Positions 38,551 to 51,921 are shown, numbered from the stretch's first letter. The stretch is 64,000 nucleotides of DNA from Archegozetes longisetosus (GCA_018873245.2 JAEMBT020000003.1:1294447-1358446), one strand, 5' to 3'. Program-made: numbers and translations. The notes: generated by a model not told the origin, from the letters alone.

Positions 38551-38763
38551 GAAATATAATTTAAATGAAAAATGTATTGTTAATATTAGACAAAAATCGC
38601 GCGCTCAGCGTTTCTTGTTATGAAACCTTAACTTTTATGAATAATAAGTATGTTTGAGTTGCATTTCGTTGAAAAAAAATTATTACACCAGAAATATTCC
38701 TATTAAGATAAGAATGAATGAAAACGAAAATTCTGTTCACAACAGTCGAACGTAGTGTGTGGT

Positions 38764-39194
38764 TAAGGTGACTAAGTCAAAAACTTTTAAATGCGGGACA
38801 AAAGAATTTTGGCCCCTTAAAAGGTTTTTTTTAAAGAGTTTTAACCTGATTGAAGTTACAAATCACAGTTTGAAATAACAATTATTTGAAATATAAATTA
38901 AAGACTTGATTGAGAACTGCACTTCATAAAAGTCACACACGATGTGAATGAAAACAAGGTATCAGATAAATGGATTAAAACTCTTTATCTAAAGACTTCC
39001 ACATATTTTAAGATAAGAAACGTGTTGACAATAAAATTACGTTATTTGCATTAAATATAACACAGTGGAAATTTGTTAAGATAAATCTTAAAATGTGTGA
39101 TATTTTCCGTCCCGCAAAGGGTGCATACGGCATGCGGGACACAACTCTTAAATGTGGGACAATCCCGCACAATGCGGGACACTTGGTCACCCTA
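38764..39194. mobile_element. hAT-like non-autonomous element (431 bp)
   Basis: Second copy of the family at 17265-17731. It begins TAAGGTGAC and ends GTCACCCTA, with an 8-bp flanking repeat differing at one position (TGTGTGGT versus TGTATGGT). The internal text aligns over most of its length with the first copy. The mutated target duplication suggests an older insertion. Confidence 0.8.
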
Positions 39195-41099
39195 TGTATG
39201 GTCACTATCACCATTCTAACTGAAGGAGCACTATCTGAAGAAGTGGTTCTAAAAACTTAAACAAATTAGCGTGAAACTCTACAGAAATTCAAGCAAAACC
39301 AATATAAAACATGATTTCATTATCATTATCTTCGGACATGAATCAGTTGATGGTGATAACGAAATCATGTTTACACTAATTGCAGTGATGAAAAAGTAAC
39401 ATTACTTTAGTGCGAATGTGAAAAATGGTCGTATTTTAACGGATTAGTTGCAACTTTAATAATTAATTGCATTGTTTAACACATTTTATAATTTGAATAA
39501 CAAATATATTCCTATAAAAGAGAATGTAATCTTCTGGATTATAAACAGCTTTGAATATGAGCCTCCAATGAACTTGAACTAATCAAGGATTATGACAGAG
39601 AAAACATTGATTCTGAGCTTCAATTAAGTGACAAATAAAAATAATTAACTACGACAACCAAACAATTGGTAAGGAAAAGTTTTAAAATCAGACTAGAACC
39701 TATTTATTGTTCAATCTGTACAGAAATTAAATGAATTATTTGTTAAGTTTAGCTCTTGTTTAACAAATGACTCGTTTGCTGTCTGTATGAGAGCAAAATT
39801 CGTAGTAACTAGAGCATTGAAGGGTATGCATTTATTCATAAATTATTTGTGAGACATCTTAGCATTTCGCTCCCTTTTTCATATGCCGTAATAATAAAGC
39901 AAAGTAAACAAAAAACATAATTCATGGAATGGTCCACACAAATTACGCCAATAATTGATTAATCATCTGTTAAAGTCTTAATAGGCTTTAAAGGGGTTGA
40001 TATAAAGAATAAATTTAGAGGGAAAGTTATCTTTAAGCATTTTACACATAGTTTATGAATAAATGCATATCGTTCAATGCTCTAGTAATAACGATTTAAT
40101 GGACTATTATGTCTCTAATTAGTTGATTAGGAGAGAGAGAGAGAGAGTATATGAAAAATCAATTTCCTAAACGTGTAAAAACTCTCTGCTCATAAAAAAA
40201 CAATTGACATGTCGAATAAAAAATGGAAACAGAAATACACAGAAAATAGAGATTTAATTTTTCGTGAGTCATAATTTCATTGACAAAATCGTATATATTT
40301 TCTGAGCTAATCGTGTCATAAAAAACAAGTTGTAATAGCCTTTCATTCATTTTCCCTATTGTTTGCTTATGTAGAGCTTCAGCCTAACCTCATTGTAATG
40401 AACTTTGAAGGGCTGAAAATTTTCATGCTCGAGTTTATTATAATCACAGTAATAGGCTTCATATAATGGGATAAGTTATTAAAAGTTTATTATAAAATCT
40501 GATTTTGATAATAACTGATCATATCTTAGGTCTGAATCCTACAGAAGGCTTAATCTCAGAAAACAAACGAATTCAATATTTTATAAAGCTAGTTCATTTT
40601 GACTTGAGCCCTATGCGCGGTTGCTACCTAATGATAAAAATAATGCCTATAATGTTACAATGGCATTGCAATAGTCTTTGCCTATTTCAATGCTTGTGCA
40701 ATTTTTAATAGCTAATAAGTACGCATTTTTTGAGTAGATATCGATAAGAAATACATTAAAGAAAGCCGATGAATGAAAATTATAATTTTTATGATATCTT
40801 AAGTTTGTGAAGTCATTATTTTTCGTTTAAATAAACAGATTTGTGAAAATATAGGTCATTTAAGGCACAATATTTTCTAATATTATCTTTTAAATACTAT
40901 ATATTTAAATCAAATCGAAGTTAAAACTATCTTTTAAGTCATTATGAGGTTTTACACGATAGAAAACGAAAGCTTGTGATAATTATGATCGTTTCTTAAA
41001 TCTGAATCACTTGGATCACACGAATCGCTTTCAGTATCACTATCTGAGTTGAAGTCAATAATTTATTCGCCGATAATATTATCAATTAAAATATCGTTT
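39195..41099. other. Intergenic, no feature recognised
   Basis: AT-rich sequence with a short (GA)n tract near 40131-40147. ORFs of about 65 residues here have no domain signal. Confidence 0.5.
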
Positions 41100-42780
41100 C
41101 GCCAAGATTCTTCCTCAACTTTATGAGTTTGTTCTATACATGAGTTCCAAAGTTTCTTCCCAAACTTATGAAGGAATCATGAATTAACTTCTCAGTATTA
41201 TTAATGCTCAATTCATTTGTTTTATTGTTAGATTCCATATATTTCTTCATTTCAGCCCAAACCATCTCGATAGGGTTTAACTCGCAATGATATTGCGGAA
41301 GTTTTAAAACTTTATGCCCATTAGATGTCAATAGATTGTTAACAATATATGATTTCTTGATATTCAATTCCTTGACCATATATAGCAATTCAATCTTCAA
41401 GTAGTTTTGATAAATGGTTATTCCATACGTTTTGAGCCACATAATTATCTCGTTCTTATTCCAAGAATTGTTTGGTATTCTGTCTAAAATAATAATTCAG
41501 TTTACATTCGAGATAAAATTGTATAATTCATTCATATGAATTACATTCATATTACGAAATGTAAAAGGTATTTATAACCATTAAATTATATATTGTAAAA
41601 ATATAAAGTCGATAATACTAGATCCTTATCTACTATCCTCTAATGGTAAGACGCATTATCCATCGCAATGATTGAATTCGGAGGTAAGTTGACTCATAAT
41701 TTTGTTTTGACCCAGTTTTCAAACATTACTATTCATTTCGGTGTGATAATCATTTTCAATGTTTTTACCTTTAAATGTCAGTTCACAACCATTTAGGAAT
41801 CCAATTTCGAGCCAACATGAAGGGTAATAAATCTGTCTCTAGAACATAACAGCAGTTTTCCTGGGGTGACTGATTGTTTCGTACCAAAGCTTTTTTCTTT
41901 ATAAGGTTTTTATGGACAAGGGTTTCATCTAAGTAGAACCAATCAGACTGTGATGACTCTCTCAATAATTTCTTTTTCTCTTTTAAATAATTTCTTCGAT
42001 TCATTGCAATGTCTGGCCCTCCCATCACTATACGTCTTCCTAATTTCTGAGCACTTACCATTTTGTAGCCTGAATTAAAAAAATTTTTAAGCCATTACTA
42101 AAATTATTTGAAGATTCGATTAAAATATTGAAGTTTTTTTATTATCAAAGCAGAAGATTGAACAGGTTTTTATCATTTAAGAGTTAAAACTTACCCAATT
42201 TTTTCATATTCAGTGAGAATGTATTACAACAACAAGAGCTCAGACTGATATTTTTATCTAGTTTAACTTCGTATACATCCTTCATATTCGGAATCTTCCC
42301 ATTCAAATACATCTTATTAAAGATAGTTTCGATAGCATTAATGTCAAAAGAATCGGGATTGCATTTGAAATCTCATTCTTTTTGGCAATTGAGCATGACC
42401 TAAAGTTTTTATTCTGATAAATGATAGAAATTTTCTTCCAAAAAACTAATTTTAAATCTGAAAAACTTCAAATTAATATAAATTAGATAAACAATTTCAA
42501 CTAGTGATCAAACTAATAATAAGGTTATCAAAACCTAAAAAAGACTAAATTTATTAAAAATTAGTTTAAAATGAAATTTTAGTCAATTAGAAATAAGAAA
42601 TTACTTCTGAACATATTTTTGAGTGTTGATTTAGGTATTTTCATTGCATCTACGAGAGTATCCATAGTATTTGTCTCTTTTTCTTCAAAATAATTTTTTA
42701 CATTATAAATAATTGTTTGAGTAGTTAAAGTGTTTTAATATAGTTTTCTCTGACTCTGAAAAGCACTCTTGAAGTAAATG
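41100..42780 (-). pseudogene. DDE_3-type transposase pseudogene, spliced
   Basis: Reading on the minus strand: a helix-turn-helix start near 42600-42750 (KNYFEEKETNTMDTLVDAMK then IPKSTLKNMF), a linker at about 42190-42360, and then a 41783-42067 block with DWFYLDET, where the first catalytic Asp lies. Next come PPNSIIAMDNAS near 41640-41680 with the second Asp, and LPQYHCELNPIEMVWAEMKK (41233-41292) with the Glu. A clean GT-AG intron (about 42068-42190) joins the linker to the first catalytic block. Stops and small frameshifts interrupt the later part. The ELNPIE signature is typical of DDE_3-type transposases found across animals. Confidence 0.65.
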
Positions 42781-45429
42781 CTGTATATTATACTATGTTT
42801 TCGCACATACTTTTCATTCGACAGTAAAAGCGTTGACACATAAGTATATCAATCATTCACTATAAAAATCGTCCGCAAAAAGAAATTTGGCTTCACTTTC
42901 ACTTCTAGTCTTGAAAACGTTAGAGACTAGTAGACAACCGGTAGGGGACTAGTGGACAAAATATTTTCATGTATTGAAAATTGTGAAAATTCATTGAAAT
43001 AACAGAACTAACAAGTGACCAAAAAACGTCTCTTAACGATGGACCTGACACCAGATCATTATAACATCACTTTTGATGCCTTCAAACTGAACTCAAACTT
43101 TTCGTTCTCTTAGGCATCACTTTTGGATATATAGTGAATGAGTGCTCGATCTCTAATACATAGGCACCAAACGCTTATATAACTGAATACAAGACTGATC
43201 CGCATCCTCAGCATCCAAACTATCGCACAGTTTCTCATCATTTCACTGCCCTATTATTGCACACATGCGTAACAATACTTTATTATTGGCCTCTATTTTA
43301 TTCCCTATTGTTATGCAATAGATTATCAATTTTATGGATTAGATTTAAGGCTTATTCTTCTTATCGAGTCATTTACCAAATTCAATTCAATTCAATTTTT
43401 AAATATTGACCAAAAGTCACAACGAATCAAATCATTTATCGAGTTGTGTATTCTGTGGATTAAGCGCTCATTTTAACGGTAAATATAACTCTTTTCAATA
43501 AACGCCTGGCATACGATTCAAACTCATTTATGTCGTGAACAAAAAGTGCAAAAATTTGATCGCATTATTTCTTTGGACATCGTTTTGATTCTCTATTAAG
43601 TTAAGGCACAAAAATCTAATAACAATTTGAGTAATTGTTCAGTTATATGAATCATATTTTATGAAAATAATTTAGACTTTGCACAAATAAAAGTATGAAT
43701 TGTTATCAAACTTACAGAATTGAGTGCAAAACACTCAAACTTTGGTCTGATGTGAATCTAAAATCTGTTTGAGTGCAAAACATTGACAGTTTGGTGAAAT
43801 CGTTGCTTTTGATTGATTAACTTTAATCGTTTTAATTGTGAGCAAACTTTGAGTGGTTTGGGTGGCGCCACACTTTTAATTTGAATATAAAAATAAATTG
43901 AAACTCAGATTTAATGAAATAATTGTACTGTTATGTCAAAAATAACATTATGTGGAAAATAACAACGCGATTAATTAACTACAAAAGGAGAAACTCAGTT
44001 ATACTTAAGCGACTAATTATGTAAGTTTTGTCTGACTTTGTTTTATTGCATTCATTAAAACAAATGTGAACTCAATAAACGAGTCAAATATTGGAGACGA
44101 CCTACAAATTGATATCTTCAATGCAGCAGTGCTTTTACTCTCAGCTAATGCACAAAATATTTAACACGTTATGGGATATGAAAATAGTTTTTACTCGAAT
44201 TTGACTGCAGTCTGCAATCAATTCTCTGAAAAATGAAAAGTTTTAGGTTTTGTCCGTTTTTATGGATTTTGAAGTGAAAAAACATTTATTTATAAGTGTT
44301 TTGTTGCTATGCATTGATATCACGCGAGCTGAACATCTACGACGTGTCAGTTTTGCAAATATACAAAACACTACTATTTTTGTTTTGCAATCATTTTTCA
44401 TATAATTGAGCGCAAACACGATCGCAAGTAAACTAATAAATAACATTTTTTAAAGAGATGGTTCAGATCGAGTCAAAAACTTTTCTTTTCATATACAAAT
44501 TTTAAAAACAATGAACTCATTCGTTGCTACAATTCTTTAGTATGTTTTCAGTTTTTTCAGTATCGCATGTCATCAGATTAAGAGTTTGTTTAAGTTTACA
44601 AAACTTTTGTAGAAAAGACAGAAACTAATTTCAAATTAAGATACAATTAATATGACTGTTATTAAATTTGTTTAAAAATGTTGTGAAATGAAACGAATTA
44701 GTTTATTAACTATTTTCATGTAATACTCGTTATCGTAAACTGAATTGAATTTATGAAAAGCACTAAAAACATGTTATACTCTGAAAAGTGAGTACATCGT
44801 GTATGAATTAACAATCAAAATATTTGTGATTGTGGTGACCAACACGAGTGTCACTTATTTTCAAACAAAAAAATATGTGTAATAAACTTATTAATAGAAC
44901 TCTATTTTCATACAATATCTCCGTTTAGAAAACAATTATTTAGATATTTATAAATTGTTTGTGTATTTGTACTCATATGTGAAAACTTAATTTTCGCAAT
45001 TTTTCATTTGAGTGCAGTATAAAAGTGAGCGATGACTGAGTGACAAAAACTTAAGTAAAGTGAATCTGAAGCGCATATCTCGTCCTGATCTCTGCAAATT
45101 ATAGTTAAGTTTGAGAAAAATTTCTAAACCTTATGTTGAAAATGGATGAAAAGACGTGTAACTATTTGTATGTGAACCAAACGTTCACATTATTGCCCAA
45201 TAAAGCTATGAGTAAAACACTTGTTATGTATTATTTGTTCGATGGACCCACACGTTATTAAATCTGATGAGAAAGTCAACGGAGAGGTCTTGAGATACAG
45301 ATATTAAGCAAATATTAAAATTTTTACGATGCTGTTTGGTAATTTTCAACTGTTTTACTATCAAACTATATAACATCTGATTATCACTAGCTCTACGAAG
45401 AGATGATAGTCTGTGCTTAACCATTGATA
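42781..45429. other. Intergenic, little recognisable
   Basis: No supported gene. A minus-strand 67-residue ORF at 44243-44446 begins with a short hydrophobic run and contains a few cysteines, but it lacks other support. The word GAGTGCAAAACA is repeated near 43722 and 43772. Confidence 0.4.
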
Positions 45430-46310
45430 GCAGGAGTAGTCATATTCTATTCCTTCACGAGTTGTGTTTGGGATTTTATGACTGAGAGACCTCCGATCCA
45501 AAGATCGATTTGTGGCATGATTTGCACCACAAATGTAAAGATAAGAAAATAACTGCTTGTAAATATGAGTTATTTGCTCATTTTACGACTAGCGATAAGT
45601 CAAATATGGCTGAGACTTAGCAGCCGTATTGAGATGAGTCCACCTAAAACTTGTCCCGGTCACAATTTCAAGGAGAAAGCTATGGAAAGATTGCTTTCTG
45701 GAAAATATTTATCTGTCTTTGAATATTACGCACTGCAATATTTGCAAATCTCTTCGGAGACTGTTCGGCAATTCAAATGGAGAAAGGGTTCAATATATGG
45801 AGTGGATTTTCATATGTCTAGAAGTGGTGGCAGAACTGTTCCCTACTTTCTTGTGAGATGAAGGACAAATCAATCTAATAAGAAATTTGAAGACAGTACT
45901 TTTTCGTTTGAATATAAAATACTATTTCTATTACATTCTTATTCATAGCATGAGTCAGTTGAGAGAAAGTGGTATCTATGATCATTGGATGGAAGAATGC
46001 TTGAATCACAATCAAATAGGTGGTCACATGGCTGCTAAACAAATTACCGACAAGTTATCGAATCCTTCGCTTTGAACAATTTGAGCGTAGTTTCAAAATT
46101 CTTATCTATGGGCTAACTTTAAGCGTTATCGTATATATATTGGAGTGGATTCACTACTTTTTCAGTGATGCATCGCTTCTAAAAGTAAATGCAATTATCC
46201 GGTCCTCTAACAAGCTCAAAGCTCAGTTTTTAGCTGAAGAGTTCAATACGTTGACCATTATTTCTAGTCTTAAACAATTAAATCAACTGAAACCTGACAA
46301 AAGCTAGACT
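45430..46310 (+). pseudogene. Ionotropic-receptor-like gene, C-terminal relic
   Basis: Text in several frames resembles the C-terminal half of a variant ionotropic glutamate receptor. FKEKAMERLLSGKYLSVFEY and ETVRQFKWRKGS lie at 45661-45800. Then SQLRESGIYDHWMEECLN (45956-46009) matches the segment before the last helix, and FEQFERSFKILIYGLTLSV followed by IVYILEWI (46075-46147) is the final transmembrane helix. Stops and a frameshift at about 46070-46075 separate the parts, and the upstream ligand-binding region is not recognisable. Such receptors act in chemosensation and related senses. The assignment rests on the HW-E and final helix pattern. Confidence 0.5.
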
Positions 46311-46808
46311 GATTGCGATTCAATCAGCTTGTCTTATCTTTAAGTATGTTCACAAGTATTCTATGCTTAATATAAATTGAATTATTACTGGAGAGCAAAT
46401 ATATTTAATTTTCAGTACCTAATGTCTGTTCACAACATGAATTTGAGCTTGTGTAGAATATTGCCTGTAGTCGACTTTACTTTTTAGTCTGACTACAGCA
46501 AAAGTTTTGAACACTTGTTTGTTAAAAATGATTTTATTGATTTAAATAAGTATGAAGGACTCTCCCTTTTATACAAAATTATCGCGCCTTTATATATAGC
46601 GCAGATTATAGTTTTAAAGAGTTGCACTTCTCTGTGGAAATGTAAAATTTCCAGAGTAGGCAACAAATAAGTAGACAAACAAACAAACAAAAGGATTAGG
46701 TAGTTGTTTTGTATAGGTCAGGATTGCAAGTCAGAGGTTGCCTACATTGCCTATAACTAAAATAAAATTTCTTACGTATTATAAATTTTTTAAATGTTTC
46801 AATAAAAT

Positions 46809-47586
46809 CTATTCCGAAAAAGCTGGTAAGCCAAAATATTCAGGCTTAAAATCGTTGAACGATTCTAGGATGCAATCGATTTTATTATTATTCCGATCAA
46901 CAAATCCTATCCGCCTGTCTTTGACCAGAACTGTTTGCATACCAGAAGCAACAGCTCCCGTAACACCAGTCAATGAATCTTCAATAATAAGCACATTCCT
47001 CACATCCTTTGGTGGATTTTTAAATCTTTTCGCGCAAACCAAATACACATCTGGATGAGGTTTTTTATTAACCACTTCTATGTCATCCCAACCGCAAACG
47101 GAATGACTGAAATAATTTCCAGATTCAAAATAATTGCCGAACTTTTGTGAAATTTTATCGAAATGTCTTTTAGTATTTGCGGTCGCGATGGCCATTGGAA
47201 TGTTATTCTTATGCAAATGTTTTATCAGTCTATCGACTCCTGAAATTAATTGGAATTCCATTTTATAAAAATCGTCGAATACTTTCATCCTTAATTCTGT
47301 TATATCTATCTCTTCACTCATTTCCAAAGAGTCGACAAACATTTTCAGTAACGAAGCAATTGATGTTGTGTTTGGGATACATCCTTAATTAAGAAAGAAA
47401 TTAATTAAAATTTTTTCAAAACTTTTAAAATAATTTGAAATCACTTTCTACTTCTGGTGACAACTCTTTTCCATAACTTTTGGCGTAATCACGTAATATA
47501 TTAATGTAAATATCGACCGAATTAACAATAGTTCCATCTAAATCGAAAATAACATGTGTTGCTGTAGTTCGAGTTTCAGTTGACAT
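46809..47586 (-). CDS. HAD phosphatase, pseudouridine-5'-phosphatase-like (copy 2)
   Basis: Two exons, 47445-47586 and 46809-47383, with the same lengths (142 and 575 nt), splice phase and 61-bp intron as copy 1 at 17840-18617. All four HAD motifs are intact: FDLDGT, the AIATANTKR stretch, NKKPHPDVYL and IIEDSLTG. Differences from copy 1 are scattered substitutions, mostly conservative, for example GNSKR to ANTKR and SLTGIAGA to SLTGVTGA. Both flanks resemble the flanks of copy 1, so a genomic segment was duplicated, not a processed transcript. Expected activity is dephosphorylation of a small phosphorylated metabolite, probably pseudouridine monophosphate. Confidence 0.85.
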
Positions 47587-47944
47587 TTCGCGGGACAATT
47601 CGCTTGAGAAATCAATAAAATTCGATTTACTATTAAACGAATTTTCAGTGACTAAGATATTTGTTATAATAATTTAATATTAATAGTTACTCTAAGCTAT
47701 ATTAAAATGTTAGTTTTATTTGCTGATTAAAAACCATATCTTGTCCCCAATAGATAACTGAATAATAATACAATAATAGAGCACTGAATTATACTTCCAT
47801 TCAGTTTGTTGAATAGAAACTTAGTTTATATAATCAGCAAAACTTTTGCTATCTTAATACTTACGAAGATAAAGGTTATCAGAGTCTTGACATGCAAGCT
47901 ATTCGTTCATTTGAGTAGTAATACTTGGGCCAGTGAGCGCGAAC

Positions 47945-47986
47945 CTCTAGACACGACCCTCTAGACACGAACCTCTAGACACGATC
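47945..47986. repeat. 14-bp tandem repeat, three units
   Basis: Three copies of CTCTAGACACGAMC at a 14-bp period (units start at 47945, 47959 and 47973). The core AGACA resembles the iterated motif of the element at 2011-2626, but no link is proven. Confidence 0.8.
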
Positions 47987-48149
47987 GTTTAACCACAAAT
48001 GTTGAAATAATATTAAATTAATGATTTGTGGTATTTAAATGAAGTATACAAAGATTTTATTGACTTTTCATAACTTTTATCAACTATTTTTTAAAAAATA
48101 AATGAGTTTAGAGAAAGTATTGAATTTTTAAATATTTTTTAAAGTATAA

Positions 48150-48600
48150 AAATGATGTCAATGTTTTTCCCTTTATCTACTCTCTCTCAATTGTAAACAT
48201 ACGCATTTAGCTACAATTTAGTTAACGTATTTATTGTGAAATCTCTTACTTGATAATTCCAATAAATGACATCAATGATTTTTCTCCTTAACTACTCCCT
48301 TTCAATTGTAAACATATGTATTTAGCTACAATTTAATTAGCGTAATTATTGTGAAATGCTAGCATAAAGACAACAATAAATGACATCAATGAATATTTTC
48401 ATATCAATACTACCCTTTAATTGTAGACATATGTATTTTGTTACAATTTAGTTAACGTAATTATTGTGAAATCTCTTACTTGACAATTTCAATAAATGAC
48501 ATCAATGATTTTTTCTCTTTAACTATTCCCTCTCAATTGTAAGCATATATGTTTTGCTAAAATTTAATTTCGTTACTATTGAGAGATTGTTAGTCTTACT
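48150..48600. repeat. About 115-bp tandem repeat, roughly four units
   Basis: Units begin at about 48152, 48265, 48380 and 48496 with AATGACATCAATG-type text, followed by CAATTGTAAACATAYG and TTAGTTAACGTA words. Unit lengths are 113-116 bp with moderate divergence. No coding potential is seen; it is satellite-like. Confidence 0.8.
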
Positions 48601-48617
48601 TTAATATGGCTTCATAG

Positions 48618-48800
48618 TATTATTATTCCAACTTAAGGACGGAAAAAATAGAGTGACATCTAATGCCTAGAGCATAAAACCAGAACCAAAGTTTTAGTAG
48701 AACAGAACTAAAGTTTCAAAAGTTAGTATAGTATTTGTTTCAGGTTTAGTGCATTAGATGTCACTTTATTTTTTCCGTCCTTAAGTTGGAATAATAATAT
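48618..48800. mobile_element. Short MITE with about 46-bp inverted termini
   Basis: The left arm from 48618 (TATTATTATTCCAACTTAAG onward, through GACATCTAATGC) is matched almost perfectly by the inverse ending at 48800. The interior of about 75 bp is non-coding. It directly follows the tandem repeat. The high arm identity suggests recent spread. Confidence 0.8.
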
Positions 48801-49379
48801 ACATTAATATTGCACTAGTGTTGTAAAAACTTCTAGAGATTTTTTCTTTCGAGAAATTATTTTCTAATATTTTTCTAAAAAACATTTTTTAACGATTTTT
48901 AGAGAAAATTTCTAGAAATATTTCTGAAATGTATGTAAACCTTTTGGTATAGAAAAGTTTCACAATCTCCTTTTGAGAAACTTTCCAGAAATTTTATTTT
49001 TCAACACTACTCAATATGTTGATACGCTAAACTTAACTTAAAGATAAGCCGTAAAACTGTATTAAAGAATAAGATGTGTCTGAATATGTATCATATGTGC
49101 AAGAATTTTCAAATGTGGACGTATCAAAGGGTTTTAGTGAGTGCAAACCAAACACATGGAATTTCAGGTAAACGAATAGTTAACTTATCAATATTTGCAA
49201 GTAATGAATGAAGATTGATAATGTGATGAGATAATCTCTTTTTAGATAAGAATTTAAAGGCTTACGATGTAACGTGATACGGGTAAGTAAGCTCTATATT
49301 GGAGCGGTTGTTAATTATCCGTATAGTTATACTTTCTATTATAGGTTTACGTAAATTTTTATTTTAAAATATTTCGTAA

Positions 49380-49610
49380 AATATTATGTGAACTTTTTCC
49401 CGCAAAAGTGTATCTTCTGTTTTTGTGCTTTCTCTCCCGTTAATTAATGTTTTTATGCTTTATTTTGTTTTAAAGAATATTATGAGAACTTTTTTCCGTT
49501 TAAGTGTATTTTTTGTTTACATACTTTTTCATGGATTTTTATGAGAACTCTCTCCCGTTTAAGTATTTTTTTTTTTTGTAGAATATTATGAGAACTTTGC
49601 CGGTTTTAAA
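49380..49610. repeat. Degenerate tandem repeat upstream of the virus-like island
   Basis: A motif close to ATTATGAGAACTTTTTCCCG, followed by TTTAAGTGTATTTTTTG, is repeated about four times (near 49384, 49480, 49534 and 49585) with irregular spacing. It lies just upstream of the first gene of the island. Confidence 0.55.
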
Positions 49611-49786
49611 TATAAACATAGAATGTATTGCGATCTCTATAATTCTACTTTAAATGCTTTAAAAGATATAGTTATTTCAATATCCGTAAGAATATTTAGG
49701 CCTCTACAACAATTTTAGAGATTAAGTTACACTAATTTTGAAAGTAATGTTAAGCAAAGAGCCAAAATCGTTCATTCTTTTTAACG

Positions 49787-51921
49787 ATGGCTCAAGAAAT
49801 GGTAGATAAAAAGAGTACTTACTTTCAACTTTTAACCATCTCTTTGGGTAATATGCTCATAGTGCAAGAGCACATTAAAGATGTTATGAAGAAATGCAGT
49901 AAGTATTTAATTTTTATTTTATACTTTCTATATTATTATTAAATACATTATTACTCTCATTAATATAATTATTTTTAATTTAGAGAACATGAGAAAAGCT
50001 TTCAAGAACAAAAGTGAAAAATGGATACCTAGTGAAGAAGAATTGATGCCATGCCTTTTCATGGTAGATATACCTTCTTTCAATAAAAAGGCCTCCATCG
50101 AAGAATCATCGGTAATTACTGAAAATTTATTTTAGAGAGACTATAAGATTTAATTTTGTTCCTTAATTTCTTTTATTAGAGAGACAAAGCGATGCGAAAA
50201 GAGTTTATAAATGCCGGACAACCAAAACCGCAAATCGATGTACGAAGGAAAATTAAGCATACGTCAGAAGGAGCATCAAAGCTTGGAATTAAAGATTTCA
50301 AAAAAGGAAATTTGAAAATTCAATCTAAAAAGAACCAATACAGGAATACATCACCAACGGAGAAAAATCTTAAAAGCTGCGATAACAAGTCGGATAATTC
50401 TATTATCCGACCAAATTCCAAATCAAAAGAAATTGAGAGTTTCGAAAAAGTTGATTTGGATTTGAGTGTTAAAATCGAAGAGAAGATTGAAGAATAAATT
50501 GAAGAAAAAACTAATGAAGAGAAAAATTTTGAAGAAGAAAATCCCGAAAAGGGAATTAGCCGTTCAGACGCAAAACGTCATGGCAATGAAGAGGAAGAAG
50601 ATAATATCATCCATATCAACTTGGGTGATGAAATCGATGGGGAATCTGTCGATTCCGGAATGAAGAATAACCATGATGATAATAATCATTTGCGACTTAA
50701 ACAGATTGACTTTAATAAAAGGGTAAGTTCCTCAATATTTATTGAAAAAAATATTTAATTTAACTATTAAAATAGGCGAACAATTCAACAATTGAATTCG
50801 TTAAAATGGTGGATTCAGAAGAACGAATCTACAGCGAAAGATCGAAATCCACTGAATACACAAAATCTCATCTTATTAATCAAGTTGCACATTTTTTCGC
50901 AAATGAACAAACCCACATCCGGTGATTAGCGATGCATCAACGAAGTACCCGAGGACTACAGAAATAATTATTTCAACTGAAACAAATAGTGACTTGGCTT
51001 CATCGAGTATTCTTGAAGACAATTCGAAAAATATTTTTGATCCAATAATAGTTCTAAACGAAAACGGATTTGATGTAAATGCTTTCCAAACTACTCAAAA
51101 TCAAGCTTTTACGGGAGAAAATATCGAAATTACCGAATGTATTAATATTCCTATAGTACAGGACAACACAACGGGTGCTTCAGATAATTTCGATCCGTTT
51201 ATTATTCACTCTTTCCCTGAAAATTGTGAACTCAACTCAAGAAACAAGCAAAAGCATTCAACCGAAAGAAGTATGGAAGATGAAATACTTGAAGAATTGA
51301 GGGAAATAGCAAATATGGCTGAAAAGATCGAAAGAGAGAATTCAAATGTGGCTGATCTTATTAGTGCTGAGACTGTGGATTTCGTAGCGAAAGAAATAAA
51401 TGAAATTTTTCCGGATCACTCTTTAGATACAGAGCAAAAGGAGAATTCTTGTTCTGAAGTTAACAGTAATGATATTCTCATGGAAACTATAGAACAAATC
51501 GGTAAGTTTAGGAAATTCGGAGAAGATTCTAAACTGAATTTTAAACAATCTTTAGGTGGAATTGAAATGGAGATTAAGGATGCAGTAACCGATGATTCTC
51601 GGCATATTCGTCAATCATCAAATGGTAATTAAAAATTAACTTTTATACAAAACAATTTTAATCCCCACATTTTCTCAAGTCTCGGAAAGTGTTTCAACTA
51701 TTGGTGACCGTAAAAATGAAAAAGTGAAAACTTTGAATCGTAAACGGAAAATTTACAATTCATCGGACACGACAAATTGTGAAGCATCACTTATTACGTC
51801 TATTGGTTTGATCGATAAGATGAAGAATGTTTTGATGGATTTGCGTTCAAGCGGTCAATTCGAAAAATCGAAAAAATCATCAGGAAACTTAAATAATTGT
51901 TTCGTGAAATATTGGTTTTAA
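49787..51921 (+). CDS. Spliced lysine/acid-rich protein of the virus-like island, with lesions
   Basis: Five exons fit by phase and GT-AG borders: 49787-49898, 49984-50111, 50180-50722, 50776-51624 and 51680-51921, with introns of only 53-85 bp. The start is the Met of MAQEMVDKKSTYFQLLTISL. The N-terminal part is mixed; exons 3-4 are low-complexity and charged (for example VKIEEKIEE), and exon 5 is basic then helical (IGLIDKMKNVLMDLRSSGQF). Two lesions are visible: an in-frame TAA at 50495-50497 and a one-base frameshift near 50910-50920. No family is recognised. Position at the head of a block of same-strand genes suggests it belongs with the polymerase element, perhaps as a structural or DNA-binding protein, but that is a guess. 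Confidence 0.5.

Noticed and set aside
38990..39214. Minus-strand ORF across the hAT-like element with several cysteines
   Set aside because: Its cysteines come from iterated GCGGGAC words inside the non-autonomous element; not a protein gene.
42940..42980. Repeated GACTAGTRGACAA words, possibly a recombination site
   Set aside because: Just two short imperfect copies with no neighbouring recombinase or element end.
44243..44446. Minus-strand ORF with hydrophobic start and a few cysteines, possible secreted peptide
   Set aside because: No conserved pattern, no relative in the window and no splice or promoter support; AT-rich DNA gives such ORFs by chance.
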